Source: Agapanthus africanus (Eukaryota > Streptophyta > Magnoliopsida > Asparagales > Amaryllidaceae). Taken from it: DNA of 64,000 nt. A model generated the notes under the pieces. It was not told the origin of the DNA. It searched no databases and saw nothing but the letters and a program-made list of their open reading frames with translations. The stretch's first letter is position 1. Each line of letters opens with the position of its first letter. The translations under genes and the position numbers were made by a program. Location of the stretch: positions 380,923,908-380,987,907 of the forward strand of contig JASDDO010000018.1 of assembly GCA_030015575.1 (NCBI GenBank). Direction: 5' to 3'. Positions 35,461 to 48,049 of this stretch are shown here, piece after piece.

Positions 35461-36013
35461 ATGCAGCACGAATACTATATACAACTTATCTGAAATGACG
35501 GAGGGCTATGACAGGTTTTTCTGAAAACCTATTGCGTAATGAACTTGATATCGTTGTAGAATCAAATGATTTTAAAATGGAGTGCTTTTGAGGCTTTTCT
35601 AGTTTTGCTAAAGGAGTCACTCCCGGTGAAGGGATCGTCGGTCCTTTCCTCGTCGAATGAGGTGCGGGATATATCATATATATCACTGTGCAAAGCAAAA
35701 ACACTTAAAAGCAATCAAAATACAAACCGAGTGTGTAGCATCTGCCAGTTATTGCTAAAGGAGTCACTCCCGGTGAAGGGATCTCGGTCCTTTCCTCATC
35801 GAATAAGGTGCAGGATATATCACATATACCGCTATGCAAATCAAGAACTGTAGCTACCTGTTTTATTTTGAAATTCGATTCTACAACATCTTAGGTTTCT
35901 TTTATTTCATTAATCACATTAATGAAGTCCCATCATTTAAATACCTAAACATCACAGATAAATACGACGTACACTTATGCCATCCGCATTCGCCTCGATG
36001 TCCCCTCGTGCAC

Positions 36014-36034
36014 CGTTAGGTTAGGTAACTAACG
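36014..36034 (-). other. Conserved CGTTAG...CTAACG hairpin, element D
   Basis: Same place and arms as in A and B, with a modified centre (CCTAAC replaces part of the apex). Confidence 0.6.
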
Positions 36035-37722
36035 GCAGAGCGGGGCAGGGCTAGCGCGGGTGTAAAACATAAGTAACGTCTATATAATATATCATATATA
36101 CTATATACTGTATCTATCACAGAACATCACATGATCACATCACAGATATCGCAGCAGAAGAAACATATGAAATATTGGATATTCTAGGACGTCCGTGTTT
36201 TCAATACGAGCCAGTATAAAACACGGATTCCACGGTCGTGATGAATAGCCAAACCCACACCCCTAGACCCCTACGAGAGCGGCAAGCAACCCTACCAATT
36301 CTAGAGTTAGGAGACCCGGACTCGACTCCTCGAGTTGGTCTCCCACTGGACTCCAGAACCCGGTTACTTGTGCTCCCCTCCTTGGGTCTATCCTAGTGCG
36401 GAAAAGTAAATAATATACAAAAGGTGACAACTTCCGCAACCTGGAAGCGCCCCAAATAAAAGAATATTACATACAAGTTTTTACATGAATGAAAATGAAA
36501 AACACTCATCTCACATAAAAACCCCCGGCTATTCAAACACGACGATCCAATATAACATATCCAGCAACACATAACATCACATGTCATCAACGTAAGTAAA
36601 TATGCGCATCCCAATTGTCGTTGACATATAGCAACGAAACCGGCGATATCACATATTACACTTACGGTCACAGAAAAGAAAGTGTAAAACTACAACAGTT
36701 GGAATCCGCAACCATCTCAGACATCGCATGCCTGACCAAATGAATTTCTTAGACATCGCATGCCTAACAATTATAAACCCCGCATTTTAGTCTCATTATC
36801 GAAAACACTTTTCAATATCAAGTCGGGCAATTCAACAAGATTCCCGACATCCTGATCGAATGCTCGTCGCAAACTTCAGTAGACGGCCGCACCCCTGATA
36901 CCGTCGACGAAGTGCACCAAGGCGGAACACCGCTACCGCGAGCACCCGGACGGATGCTTTCGGCGACGGGGTTCTCCTACAGTCACTTGGTCGGGGCTAT
37001 GGAGCGAGGCTGTCTATTAAGTTTACCCGGCGAGTATCCGCGTACGCTACGTGATTGCGACGGACTTTTGATCACATCAAAATTCCGTGGCAACCGATCA
37101 AGTGAGACTAAACTGCTATGTTTATAACATTCATTTAGTTATCACATAACTACTTGTGAATTCCAATTATTGTATCCCATTCCGGATAAATAGAAAATGT
37201 CAAACTTTCTGATCGAACAATCGAACACCCAACTTTTCCCGATACAAATCAACACATGAAATAAGTCTAATAACATTCAGTTCGTGCCTCAGTAGCAACG
37301 GTCCAGCCGTAGAAGGGTCAAGCCAACGCCTCACATGTGGCACGCCGTACTGCCCCTAACCCGAAGGTTCAAAGGGCAGTTCAAGACGGTCACATAATCG
37401 AGTTAAGGTTTGTTGTCTTCTAGAGGGACCATCGCGTTACTTGCACTACTTAGAACGTCGTTAAACTACGGAAAATCCAACACTTGGAATTTTCCCGACA
37501 GGGGAAAAATTGGGTATTTATATCCGGTCGAACTTTTTAACATATTCTAAAATTTATCCGGAAAGCCAAATAGACAAAATTTGATACCCCGATCGAAACA
37601 CCGAATCCCCAAAACAACTGCAGAAAATTCAACTCTTGAATAAGTATTAAAAATTCCCAGAAAATCCAACTCCAGAAAATAGGAATTACTGTGCAAAGAA
37701 AAGTTAAAGAATCTACAGTCTC

Positions 37723-37770
37723 GCCGCGGAACCGCCGCGCCACGTGGGCTTAGGCCGCGGTTCCGCGCCG
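37723..37770 (-). other. GC-rich leader hairpin, element D
   Basis: Arms around CCGCGGAACCG (37724-37734) and its complement (37755-37766), about 200 nt from the PBS. It corresponds to the hairpins at 9869, 14192, 56710 and 60721. Confidence 0.65.
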
Positions 37771-37954
37771 TCATGACGGAGTTACAGCTCCGTTTTGCAC
37801 AGTATTTCATAATAAACCCTGCTTGATTTTCTGGATATTTTTAATCTTGAAAAATCCACATTTTTAAAAATTGGACAGAGAGCATGTTTGTTTTGGACTT
37901 TCGGGTTCGATCGGACTTCAAATGTCGTCTAGACTTCGCCTAAGGCTCTAGCTA

Positions 37955-37967
37955 GGCTCTGATACCA
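37955..37967 (-). other. Element D primer binding site
   Basis: TGGTATCAGAGCC on the minus strand, one base from the 5' LTR. Confidence 0.9.
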
Positions 37968-37968
37968 C

Positions 37969-40183
37969 TGTAGGGTTCCTAGGCACCCTAATGAGGTCTC
38001 ACAAGGCATCGAACATGCCATTATAAAATTTTACGGGTGCCGAGAGACCCGACTACGGATCGTTTGCTAGATTTCTAGGCGAAAAAGCTAACTAGTTAAC
38101 ACTTAACTAAGGGAATACGGAAATACAACCTTTGTAGATCCGGTGCTCCACCTCCATAGCTCCGCAACGAAGTCCTATCCGCTGTCCAAATCAAATCCGG
38201 GCTCTAGCGTCGGCTTCGTCGGAGAATAAGCGAGCTAGGTCGTCGATGTCCATGCCGAAGATGATCTACGTCGAAGCATCGCAAGATCAAGCTCTCACTT
38301 CACCAAGTCATGAAACTTGTGAAGAAAACACACTCTACTACTTGGCAAGAGGTAAAGGATGAAGAAATAGGAAGTGGGTTGACTTTAGATTTGGATTTCA
38401 CACTCTTTTTCATCACTTGCCATTGATGGAGGCAAGCTTTCTTCACTTGAAGAAATGAAGAAGAAGAAGGAAATAGTTATGATAAGTTAATTAAAAATGA
38501 AAAGAAAAATCAAAACTTATCATAATCTAAACCATGGTCAAGTGTAGAGATTGAACTAGGGTTAAATCAAATGGTTAGGTTAAGCATGAGATAAGAATGG
38601 TGGACAAAGTCAAAGGTTCATGAATCTTCAACTACAAACAAAGAAAGCCACCATTCTTCTCATTTCTTTTTCCAAAAGGAAAAAAAATAAATAAATGAAT
38701 AAATAGATATGAAAAACAAAACCCTAACCATTTAAATAACTATGGTTTAATCTTTACACAAACCAAAAAGCATGTATCATCAAACATGATACAAGCAAAT
38801 GCACAAAATCATATCACATATATAATGCGCACATCCGAGTGAGAAAATCCATCTAAAGTGAACCAATATTAGTTAATGCAAAGTAATATATCAAATATAT
38901 AATTATACATTAAATCATTAAATCAACACTTGATTTAACGATCCGGTCATATCGCATATAACCGGCTAATATCCAATGTATCGATTTATCGAATCAATCC
39001 TTGATTCGATAACTAGGTTATATCGCATACAACCATTCGACACATTCATCGCGAGAATGGAATACGGTATCACATACACGCATTATTCTCGGTCCCGCAC
39101 ATATCTCATATGCGCTCCTATTTCGTTTCGCTTGAGCCAGGAAACCTCTGTGTAGGACTCTAAAGACTCGTCAATACGCCGGCAGCAGATGATGATCATA
39201 TCAAACACCCACAAGCCGCAAGCGGTCTGCTAAACGTAACGGCCATCCGGGTATTGAGTGATCTGAAGATCGACGAGCAAGCCCGCTCACACTCCAGTGA
39301 ATCCAACCAGTAACACTACCGTACAGTCCGGTCTGATCATCTGATATGTCGCATATCTCGCCTAGGGGTGGTAAACGTCAGACCCCAATAGGTCGATAAG
39401 TCGTGTCGATATGAGGTCTATAACTGTTCGAGAAACTACTGGTAACACTTACCAGTAAATCTCAGCAACCCTGGCCAGGGATTTCCTGTTATAGCCGATC
39501 GAACACAGCGCAACATCAACCCCCTATACCGGGAGAGACGAATCCCCTCCTATCGCTCATTGCCTCCATGTGACTCAGGACTGTATCCAAAAACCACCGT
39601 TTTGCACGCCCTCTTGGACGTGGTAAGATGGAAATCAAAGCACAGTGGGAACCACACAAGACTCTATGACGATCTCGGGTCAACAGACTACTCTGTACCA
39701 GTGTCACCAGAGAACTGCCATCTGACGTGAGGTATAATACCATCTGGGAGTTCTCGGCGAGTCCGTCCAGTGTACCCAGTCTCTACTGAGCACCCGTATA
39801 TCATCTCTGATGTCAAACACCAATGGATATGGGATCATCCATCGCCCATCTGTATGGGTCGAGAAGGTACACGCTAGTCTACACTGGTATATCGATGCCC
39901 CGTCTCGATACACCCACGACTAGGGACTTTGAAGGATGTACTTACGGACTACCATGTCCCCACTAGTATGATCCGCATCATAGTCCAGGTAGTCAAGTAC
40001 AGATCCTAAGGGCTTTACCAACATGTAACAGAGAGACAATCAGTATACACGTTAAGGTAAAGATCAACCAGATAGCATACTATCATGTCGAGCAAGAAAG
40101 TCCTCCCTATATATGTCCCAGCATCCACTACAATATACATCCTATGTATAGTAATGGCCTCTAGGGCATACATATAACTAACA
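37969..40183 (-). repeat. Element D 5' LTR
   Basis: 2215 bp, nearly identical to 29801-32015, with the same ends and length. Confidence 0.93.
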
Positions 40184-41671
40184 CCACTGCACCTTGATTA
40201 CTACCCTACCACGGCTTAAAGGAGTCGTGCAAACAGGTAGATTTTGGGTGCAGTCCCGAAGCACTTGGAGGCAGTGACGGTTAGACAGGATTCGTCTCTC
40301 CCAGTATTGGGGGTTGACATCGCGCTGTGTCTAGGAGAGCCATTACACAAGTAGTCCCTGGCCAGGGCAAGTGGGATATACTGGTAGGTTTCCAGTGTTA
40401 TCTCAGGGTGTTCTGGGCTACACTCCGACACGACTTGTACCGCTATTAGGGGACTGACGTTCACTGTCCTCTAGGCCGGCCATGCGATGTATCAGACGAA
40501 CAGACCAGACTGTACGGAGACTGTCACATACAGGCTCAGTAGGAGTTCAGATGGGGTTCACCTCGTCAGTCTTCTTATCGGCATCTACCTGGGGACCGTT
40601 ACGTACAGCTAGTGCCGCTTGCAGTCTGTGGTTAAACCCACTGCCAGCGTAGTGTCGAGTCTTTAGAGTCCCATACAGAGAGCTATTCGCCTTTAGGCAA
40701 AATGAGTAGAGGTCGCATGGTTTTGCGACAGGGTTCGTTCACATCCGCGCACTTGTGCACGTTTGCTGTCCGGACAGCTTAAACTAGCGGGCTTTGTTTT
40801 AAGCCAGATCCTAGTATATGATTTGGGATTGGTTTTTCTCATTGTATTCGTGTTCCTCGGATCATGAATACGGGTGCGTATGCACAGTTGCTTGAGACAG
40901 AGGGAGAGGACTTTGATTAGGGTTAATGACTATGGTCATTTTATTAACCCTAATGCTTATGTGTGAATTATGGTTAATTGATATTAGTTTAATATAATTG
41001 TGCATGGTTATGGTTGTTGACCATTTGACCTCCTTGACTTGTTGACCTAGGTTGACACTTTGACCATCATCATTTCATTTGGAAGATGCTCTTTGATCCT
41101 TGCAAATTGCATTAAAAATGAAATGATAATGGTCATGTCTTGATTGACCATGACAATTATCTAGCTAATTATCTAATTACAATAATTCACACATATATGA
41201 GAGAATGCTTCATATTTTCTCTCATTTTATCATTCATTTTCTCTCTCTTGTTCTTCCTCTCCCTCAAGCTCTCCCCTCTCATGTGTTGAGAAACACTTGA
41301 GCTTGAGAAAAACCCCTTCTTGATAATCTCTACTCTCATCTAGGGTTTAAGGATTAGCACTTCTTGCACCCTAGTTACTTCTAGTTTACAGTTGAAGCCA
41401 AAGGTTGAGGCTTTCGGGTGGATCTTTCTTCGACGTGAGAAGACGACAAAGGTGACCTCTTTCCACTACTCCAAGGAGCAAGGAGAGAAGGACATAAAGC
41501 CCTAGGTATAACCTTTCTAACACTTAGGTAGTTTCTAGTTAGCTTTAGCTTGTTTTTGTTTAGCAAAGATCCTTCTTTGTCTAGTCCATGTTGTCTAAGT
41601 TGATAAAAATTTGATTTTTATTCCATTTTTCGCCTCCCCGTAAGTACCGGGGTGGGCAACGTGGACTTACA
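40184..41671 (+). repeat. Element B 3' LTR, right piece
   Basis: Starts with the CCACT duplication and continues the LTR of B to CTTACA at 41671. It matches 12518-13982. It retains about 25 bp near 40600 that the 5' LTR lacks. It is followed by ACCAC, the right target duplication of B. Confidence 0.9.
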
Positions 41672-42845
41672 ACCACAGCCCGACCCTTGACTATGACTCA
41701 GTGACCAAGTTAACCGAACTTTCTTAAAACACTGGCTTTTGGATTGTCTGAGTTGCATACCTCATTGCCACTCCAACTTTTACCCTTTTCTCCAGAACAC
41801 CCCGTATTACTACGAACATCCACTTCTATTGGATAAAACCATCGTATGGTTATATACGAACTCGAAGGAACTTATTTTATATTCGAGGATGGTTTCCGGT
41901 TCTGGAGAAAACGAATAGGACTATTCAGTTGTTTTTTCCTTTTACCTTCTCTCAGGTTGCGAGTGTTCCTTGGATTAGGACGGTACACCTATTACGCTAA
42001 TTGGATAGTCTTCTTCCAAACCATAGGCAGGTGCCGAACGGTAGGGAATGAAGAAAACCATTTAGCCTAAAAGGTGTACAGAAGGTATTAAGTAAAGACA
42101 AATAAAGGGATTAGTAAGAGGGCAAAGTAAACTGCGACTGCTATTCACGACCAAACCAAGTATTTCATCGCCACTCCTATTTCACCTTTGTATTTCTCCA
42201 GGACACTCCGTATCACTACGAAGATCCACAGTTATTTAGATACTCCATCGTATGGTTATATACGAACTCGAAGGAACTTGTTCCAGTTCGGGGATGGATT
42301 CTGGTTCAGGAGAAATAAGAATAAGGTTTATTCAGTTGTCTTTTATCATCACCTTCTCTCAGGTTGCGAGTGCTCCTAGGATTAGGACAGTACACCTATT
42401 ACGCTTATTGGATAGTCTTCTTCCAAACCATAGGCTGGTGCCGAACGGTAGGGAAGGAAGAAAACCATTTGGCCTAAAGGGGTGTACAGAAGGTGATGAC
42501 TAAAGACATATAAAGGGATTTGGAGAGATGGCAAAGAAATATACGGTTACAGTTGTGAATTTGATAATGGAAGAGTCATTACTAAGAATACCCGGATACC
42601 CGTATGAAACATTTCAATGTTTCAGTTTCACTGTGTACTATTAAAAGAAAACTGATTTCCCAATTAGTCCTTGCTCCAGGGTATGTATTTACCAGGTATG
42701 ATTCTCACATCTGTATGGTTTTACAGATAATGAGTGGGAGTAAGTTATTGGGAATTAGGTGATCATCCTCATTATATCGGAATTCGTTGTAATTGGTGAT
42801 ATTTGAGGAAATCGCCTAGCTTGTTTGCCGGATGGCAAATATATG
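41672..42845 (+). other. Element A1 internal region: duplicated unit of unknown origin in place of gag
   Basis: Continues the A1 internal sequence after B. Two related units of about 400 bp follow each other (about 41767-42169 and 42170-42540), each with a shared core TCGTATGGTTATATACGAAC and a pyrimidine stretch before CAGGTTGCGAGTG. No gag similarity is visible and the open frames are short. The same pair is present in A3 (62915 and 63316), so it is part of the family and not damage to one copy. What it was before is unknown. Confidence 0.6.
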
Positions 42846-45086
42846 GTTTTGAATATCCGTTGTTATGCACCAATTTCAAGTTGATATATCTGTACGTTTA
42901 TTTTTATAAAGTGAGATATAACTTTTTGAAATTATGTTTATGACATTTACCTATATCAGTGGATGGTTAGGTAAGGAGCATTAAACAGCGGTGTAATTCT
43001 TCTTAACCATAAGTATAGTTTTCAACCTACGACACACAGGGAATGAGTTATTAGACTCAAGGGACTTATACAGAGTATTGTATATTGTCCAGTGTCCATT
43101 AGGACAGAGGGGTTGGTCCTCGTACTATATTCGGTTTACTTATGACTTCTCTAGTTTTTAGACAAGTGTTTCGTAGAAACACAAGGTCCAAGTTTTGAGA
43201 AGTTATAGGTATATGAATAAAGTAGATAACCAGGTATTGCAAGTATCAGGATTCTTCAAGGTGATCGAAGATGTAGATACTTGTGTATGGTATTCAGTTG
43301 ATAGTAATGATTATGAGAACTTGCTTCTCTTTCAGGTTACTGATATCTGGATGTATTCCTAAGTTGAGTAATGCTGATCGGCCTCTCTCCATTTAGTTGA
43401 CATGCACTGGAGACAGCTGCATGATTTGGATCTGGTTCCAATTAAATTAGTGCCTCTGTTTCTATATTGGATATAGAACAGTTCATATCTTAACATTGTT
43501 AAGGTACGGGGAGTTGTCCGGCTTATGCTTAAAACCAGACTCTGGATAACCCAAGGCACGTTTCTGTAATGGCTGTTTGTGGGTTGACCCGGGCTATGAC
43601 GAGGGTTGATTTTCTACCATCTGGAAGATCAATAGTGATATTGTTCTTAACTCGCCACAGTTTTAATAAAAATGGATTTTTTTCAGAAAACAGTAGTGGG
43701 AGTATGGTAGAACTGGAAGTGATTCCAGAACCGCAAACGATTACTGAAAATTTGATAAGAACCTAAAGATTCAATCTGGTTTGACATTCCATTGGCCACT
43801 CCGCAGATATGGTGGGTAACTTCAGGCACCCGAGAGGTACTCCGGTAGCCTCAAGGACGGTGACAGGGAGGTTCTTGTTTACCCAGACTTGCCATTGCTG
43901 TTGTTCCAGACTGTGAGACCCGGCAGGAGGATGAGTATAGCGTCGTTCTAAACTAGCTTTATAAGTGCACGTGTATATGACTCTGCCATAGGTTGTCGTA
44001 GTCAGTGGGAGCAGCGGAAGCATTGGTGGACAAGTAGCTTATGTCTATGGACTAAAGCAGATATAGCGGAGAAAGATCATCTATTTCTGATGTGACAGTC
44101 ATAGGTTTGACTTCATCAGAATAGGGGATGGGTCTATTAAGAAGGTAGTAGGGTGTGATGTCCTGGTATTTGGATGACATACACAAAGTAGGAAGTGAAA
44201 TTCCTATACTACGGTCGGTTATATTTTGGTTGTCACACAGTGGTTTCTCCACATAGGATATGGATATTATATCAGATATTCTGGTTACTAGATCTATAGT
44301 TTTAGATTTAGATTTGGGTAGTTTCCCAATCTGGGTACTTAGACAGCATTCTAACGGTGTTTTAGAATGGACGACTCCTGGCATGGTAGTGTACCTGCAG
44401 GTGATGGAGTCACTCTCTCTAAAGGTGTCTTACAGACTAAAGGGGAGAGGGATGTACATGATTGGCAGATCACTTGCATAGGCAATTGAGTTGATCATGA
44501 GATGTCGAGTACTACACCAGATGTTGTTTTTGCCCTAGATGCAATAAGTTGATATTAATCCTATTCTGGAGAAACGTTCGGAAGCAGTTTTAGAACATAA
44601 GTGGATGTTCTAGGGATATGATAACGGCATCCTCCTTCGGGAGACAGTTATCATTCCAGGCTTCCAAGATGACCTGAATGACAGAGAGACTGTCAGAGTT
44701 ATAGTTTTCCCTCTGACGAGTGGCGGTTTTTTGGACAGGTGGTCCAAGGGAATACTGAGGGAGGCATGGCGCAGGATACTGATTAAGTTCAGTTGTTGAT
44801 ACAGTCTAAGAAGTTTGGATTTGAAGTTCATTTATGAGCTAGGTCCCATCATATATCCAGACATATTCTAAGACAGGTATTGCTCATTTCGGGAGATGGC
44901 TTTCTCCGCGAACTTGAGATAAAGAGAGACATAGAAAGAAACATCAGAGCGGATCCACTAGCTGAGGCTATTTCTCGAATGCAATAGTTTCGCAAATGGG
45001 CTTTGTGAGACTGATTAGTAGAGAATTTGGGTGTTCGGTATCACACGGGCTGTGAGTATGCGACATCGCAATAATTAGCCTTGAGT
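42846..45086 (+). pseudogene. Element A1 decayed Copia pol
   Basis: Nucleotide and broken-frame similarity to B pol in the correct order. A protease-end fragment lies near 42850 (compare B 27755), an integrase end near 43230-43300, and the linker at 43640-43780 (VELEVIPEPQTITEN matching B's linker). RT remnants lie near 43886 and 44045-44060 (YGLKQ), followed by later RT and RNase H remnants and an ADPLAEA stretch near 44951. Stops in all frames make it non-functional. Confidence 0.75.
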
Positions 45087-45099
45087 GCAAGTGGGAGAT
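45087..45099 (+). other. Element A1 polypurine tract
   Basis: GCAAGTGGGAGAT directly before the LTR at 45100, identical to that of D. It primes plus-strand synthesis in reverse transcription. Confidence 0.88.
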
Positions 45100-47192
45100 T
45101 GTTGGATATAGTGCCCTCAAAGTCAATTATTGGATCACAGGCACGTGATTGCAATGATTGAGGGAGGACCTATACCGGTAGGACAGTCTTACTCGAGAGG
45201 TTTGTATACTATCTGGTTTGTCTTTATCAACGTGTACATGCTTTAGGTGACATTGTAGTTCACTATTACACGTTAATAGATGATAGTATGCTATCTGGTT
45301 TATCTTTATCATCGTGCCCTGCTTTAGGTGACATTACAGGTCACTATTGCACGTTGCTTGACGACCAGCAGTATGATGGCGATCATATATGTGGGAGCTG
45401 GGGTCTATAAGCACATCCTTAAAAGGTCCCTAGTCGTGAGAGTTTCGAGACTGGGCATCGATACGCCATTAGTAGACTAGTGTATACAGTCGAGACCCCG
45501 ACGAGGGTTGGTGGCCGGTCTCACAAGCCATTGGTGTCAGTTGGATCACCTGAGATGTATACAGGTGCTCATTGGGTTATGAGTACACCAGACAGGACTC
45601 GCCGGGAACATGCTAGTTGGTATTATACCTAGCGTCAGATAGCAGTTCCCTGGTGACATGTGTACAGGTTAGTTCATTGACCTGAGATCGTCATTTGTCT
45701 CGTGTGAGTTCCCACTGTGCTTTGATTACTATCCTACCACAGCTCAAAGGAGTCGTGCAAACAGGTTTTAGTTGGGTACAGTCCCGAACCACATGGAGGC
45801 AAGTGAGCGGATCGGCAGGGGATTCGTCTCTCCCGGTATTGGGGGTGAGATCGCGCTGTGTCTAGGAGAGCCATTACACAAAGCCCTTGGCCGAGGCAGG
45901 AAATTTACTGGTAGGTATTCCAGTACTATCTCAGGGTGTTCTGGGCTACACTCCGACATGACTTGTACCGCTTTTGGGGGTCTAACTTTTACCAACCCCC
46001 TAGGCCCGACATGCGATGCTCATAGACGAACGGACCGGACTGTACGGATATTGTCACTGACAGGCTCAGTAGGGTGTCAGGATGAGTTCGCTCATCGACC
46101 TCCCTTTTGGTCAATACCTGGTAGCTCGTTATGTACGGCTAATAGCTCTGACGTGCTAGTGGTTAAATCTACAGCCAAAGTATTGACAAGTCTTTAGAGT
46201 CGCCCACAGACAGTTTCTCAAGTTTCGGGCGAAACGTTGTAGAGGCCATATGATATATGGCAGGGTTCGATCATATACATGCGGTATTGCATGGATCATG
46301 ATCGGGCGGATCACACTAGTGGGATTTGGTTTAAGCCGGATCCTAATATTAGATTTGTTGGATTACTTTAGTCTCATCGCATTCGCATTCAGTCGGAATG
46401 CGGATGCATGTATGTATATACAGGTGAGGGGTATCCTTGTGATCCGTCACGAGTTTACTTTAGATGTTGCCGTATCTTTTTGTTGTGGCAAACATTTGGA
46501 TTAATGTTTGCATTTGGAAATAATGAGCTAGAATTCATCATGAGATGCATTAAATGTGACATAGACATATATAGTGACTCATGATCTCTTTTTTTGTGAA
46601 AAATGTCACATTTAGTGATTGATTTGTGGATGAAATGAGAGGAGGAGAGAGGAAGGGCAGCCATGTGATGGTTGTGAGCTCTCATATTTTGCTTCTCACT
46701 CTCTCTCATTTAATCACACATATCACAAAAGAAAAAGAGAGAGGAAACTCCTTCTTCTTCTTCCTCTTTCTTCTCTAGCTCAAATCTCCATTAATGGCAA
46801 CACCTCTAACCTCCATCCAAATCAATGGATGCAAGAGTCAAAGTGATCACAAACATTCTATGCATCACCTTGGACACGTCGGCTAGCACACTTCGTGCCC
46901 GAGTTGCTTCGGACGAAGCGGGAGCCCATAAAAAGACTCGTAGATGTAGTGCCCTTTCCGACGAGGATATCAAGACCGGAGTTGCCGCGAGGAGCTTGGG
47001 ATGGTGGCCAAAGACCGAAGGACACGGATCGATCGGTATAGCTTTCCAACCCTCTCTCTAGATAGCTAGTAGTAGGTTAATGGTTCGATTCGGGTTTTAA
47101 GCATACGATAGCGCCGGTTTCTAGTTTAGAAAAAATTTCGTTTCCGCATTTTGGCCTTGGAAAGACGGCCGGGGCGCTACCGTTGACTTCCA
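45100..47192 (+). repeat. Shared LTR: 3' LTR of A1 and 5' LTR of A2
   Basis: 2093 bp, matching 7551-9658. It is preceded by a polypurine tract (as a 3' LTR should be) and followed by a PBS and leader (as a 5' LTR should be). A deletion of about 23 bp near 45356 distinguishes it from the A1 5' LTR. Confidence 0.9.
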
Positions 47193-47366
47193 TAGTATCA
47201 GAGCCATGCCATTAACCTTTACTAGCTTGCTCTAACGTGTTTAGAACTTCGATCGAACAAAATTTTCAAAAACTGCATTTCCAAGTCATCAGTTTCTGTC
47301 GAAATTTTTCTGTTGTCAAAAATTATTTGGTGTATTGCAGAAAATAAGGCAGGGTTTTCTAGGGGC
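47193..47366 (+). other. Element A2 leader, first piece with PBS
   Basis: Nearly identical to 9659-9831. The PBS has one change (TAGTATCAGAGC). It ends in the GGGGC target duplication of C. Confidence 0.85.
47362..47366 (+). repeat. Target site duplication of element C (left copy)
   Basis: GGGGC at 47362-47366 and 56669-56673. The empty site is preserved in A1 near 9828, reading CTAGGGGCACTGAAG. Confidence 0.95.
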
Positions 47367-47664
47367 TGTTGGGGTAAAAATTTACACCCCGGTTGACCAA
47401 GTCAAAATCAAAGTCAACCCCAAGCCAAGTGGGCCAATGCCCGGAGCGAGCCCGACCATGAAGCGGCCGGCCTTCCCCATGCCAACAACCAAATCATGTA
47501 ATAAATAATTTTTATGTAATTTTTGTGCATGAAAGTATGCAAAATGGGCATAAAGCCAATTTTTTGTAAGCCCATGGCTTATGTGCAAAAGTGGCACATA
47601 AACTATGGGATGGCCAAAATGTCATTTGTGTAAAGTCCAAGGGGCTATATGTAAAGTGTATAGC

Positions 47665-47674
47665 CTATAAAGGC
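47665..47674 (+). promoter_or_regulatory. Candidate TATA box in element C 5' LTR
   Basis: CTATAAAGGC, conserved in the 3' LTR at about 55472-55481. It lies about 300 bp into the LTR, a reasonable place for the promoter. Inferred from sequence only. Confidence 0.5.
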
Positions 47675-48049
47675 AAAGATAATGAAAATATCTCACAACT
47701 TTTTTCTCTCTCCAAAATTTTTTTTAGATCTGAGATCTTTTCTCCTTCCTCAAGGTTCCAAAACCTTCTTGTTTCTTTTGAATTAAATTAAGAGTTTTAC
47801 TCTTCATTTTATAAAACTAAATAGTTTTTCACCACAAAACCCATAAAGAGGAACTCGGATCTTTTATTAGATCTCAAAAGAAGAGAATTTTAAAATCTCA
47901 TATCTCTTGATCTTCAAGATCCAGCAACCAGAGGAGAAAGCAGAAGAACCCCTTTCATCAACCCCAAAATATCTTAGGAGTTTAACTCCACTCTGATTTC
48001 TCCTTCGAGAATTTCTGGGGCTAAAAGCCTCGTTTTCTCGCCGGCGCCC

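Larger units (their letters stand above)
34801..37968 (-). other. Element D untranslated leader and gag deletion point
   Basis: On the minus strand it runs from the PBS through a GC hairpin (37723-37770), an AT-rich stretch, the CGTTAG hairpin (36014-36034), a pair of direct repeats (35608-35700 and 35755-35845) and three identical stem-loops (35267-35460). It ends in a CT-rich tract (34835-34850). The next sequence is a short unrelated stretch and then the zinc-knuckle region, so about 0.7 kb of gag (as judged from B) is missing. No coding frame is supported in the leader. Confidence 0.75.
29801..40183 (-). mobile_element. Element D: recent Ty1/Copia-related insertion with dead coding region
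   Basis: 10.4 kb on the minus strand. 3' LTR 29801-32015, internal region 32016-37968, 5' LTR 37969-40183, PBS 37955-37967, polypurine tract 32016-32028. Both LTRs are 2215 bp and differ by roughly 16-20 bases by eye, so insertion was recent. The internal region has lost most of gag, and its pol is full of stops and shifts. It is therefore a non-autonomous copy that was probably mobilised by another element's proteins. LTR core and leader are related to A and B. Confidence 0.92.
11965..41671 (+). mobile_element. Element B: Ty1/Copia retrotransposon, interrupted by elements E and D
   Basis: 5' LTR 11965-13982, PBS 13984-13995, leader to 16055, and gag-pol 16056-29368 split by E (16748-27353). 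A 3' LTR that lacks its first roughly 128 bp follows (29369-29800 and 40184-41671), split by D (29801-40183). It carries gag, zinc knuckle, protease, integrase and the start of RT. The rest of RT, RNase H and the polypurine tract are deleted. Its own sequence without the two insertions is about 8.7 kb. The LTRs differ by a few percent by eye, so it is older than D and E. Confidence 0.9.
7551..47192 (+). mobile_element. Element A1: Ty1/Copia-type retrotransposon without usable coding capacity, split by element B
   Basis: 5' LTR 7551-9658, PBS 9659-9670, leader 9659-11964, then element B (11965-41671), then the rest of the internal region 41672-45099, polypurine tract 45087-45099 and 3' LTR 45100-47192. 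Without B the element is about 9.9 kb. Its internal region has a duplicated sequence of unknown origin where gag should be, followed by a thoroughly decayed Copia pol. The 3' LTR is followed by a second PBS and leader (A2), so it is shared in a tandem array. The five bases left of the 5' LTR are CTGCC; the matching right end is not in the window. Confidence 0.85.

Noticed and set aside
41672..43640. A host gene between elements B and the A1 pol remnant
   Set aside because: The same sequence is present in A3 at the same place, so it belongs to the A element family; no intact open frame or gene structure is visible.
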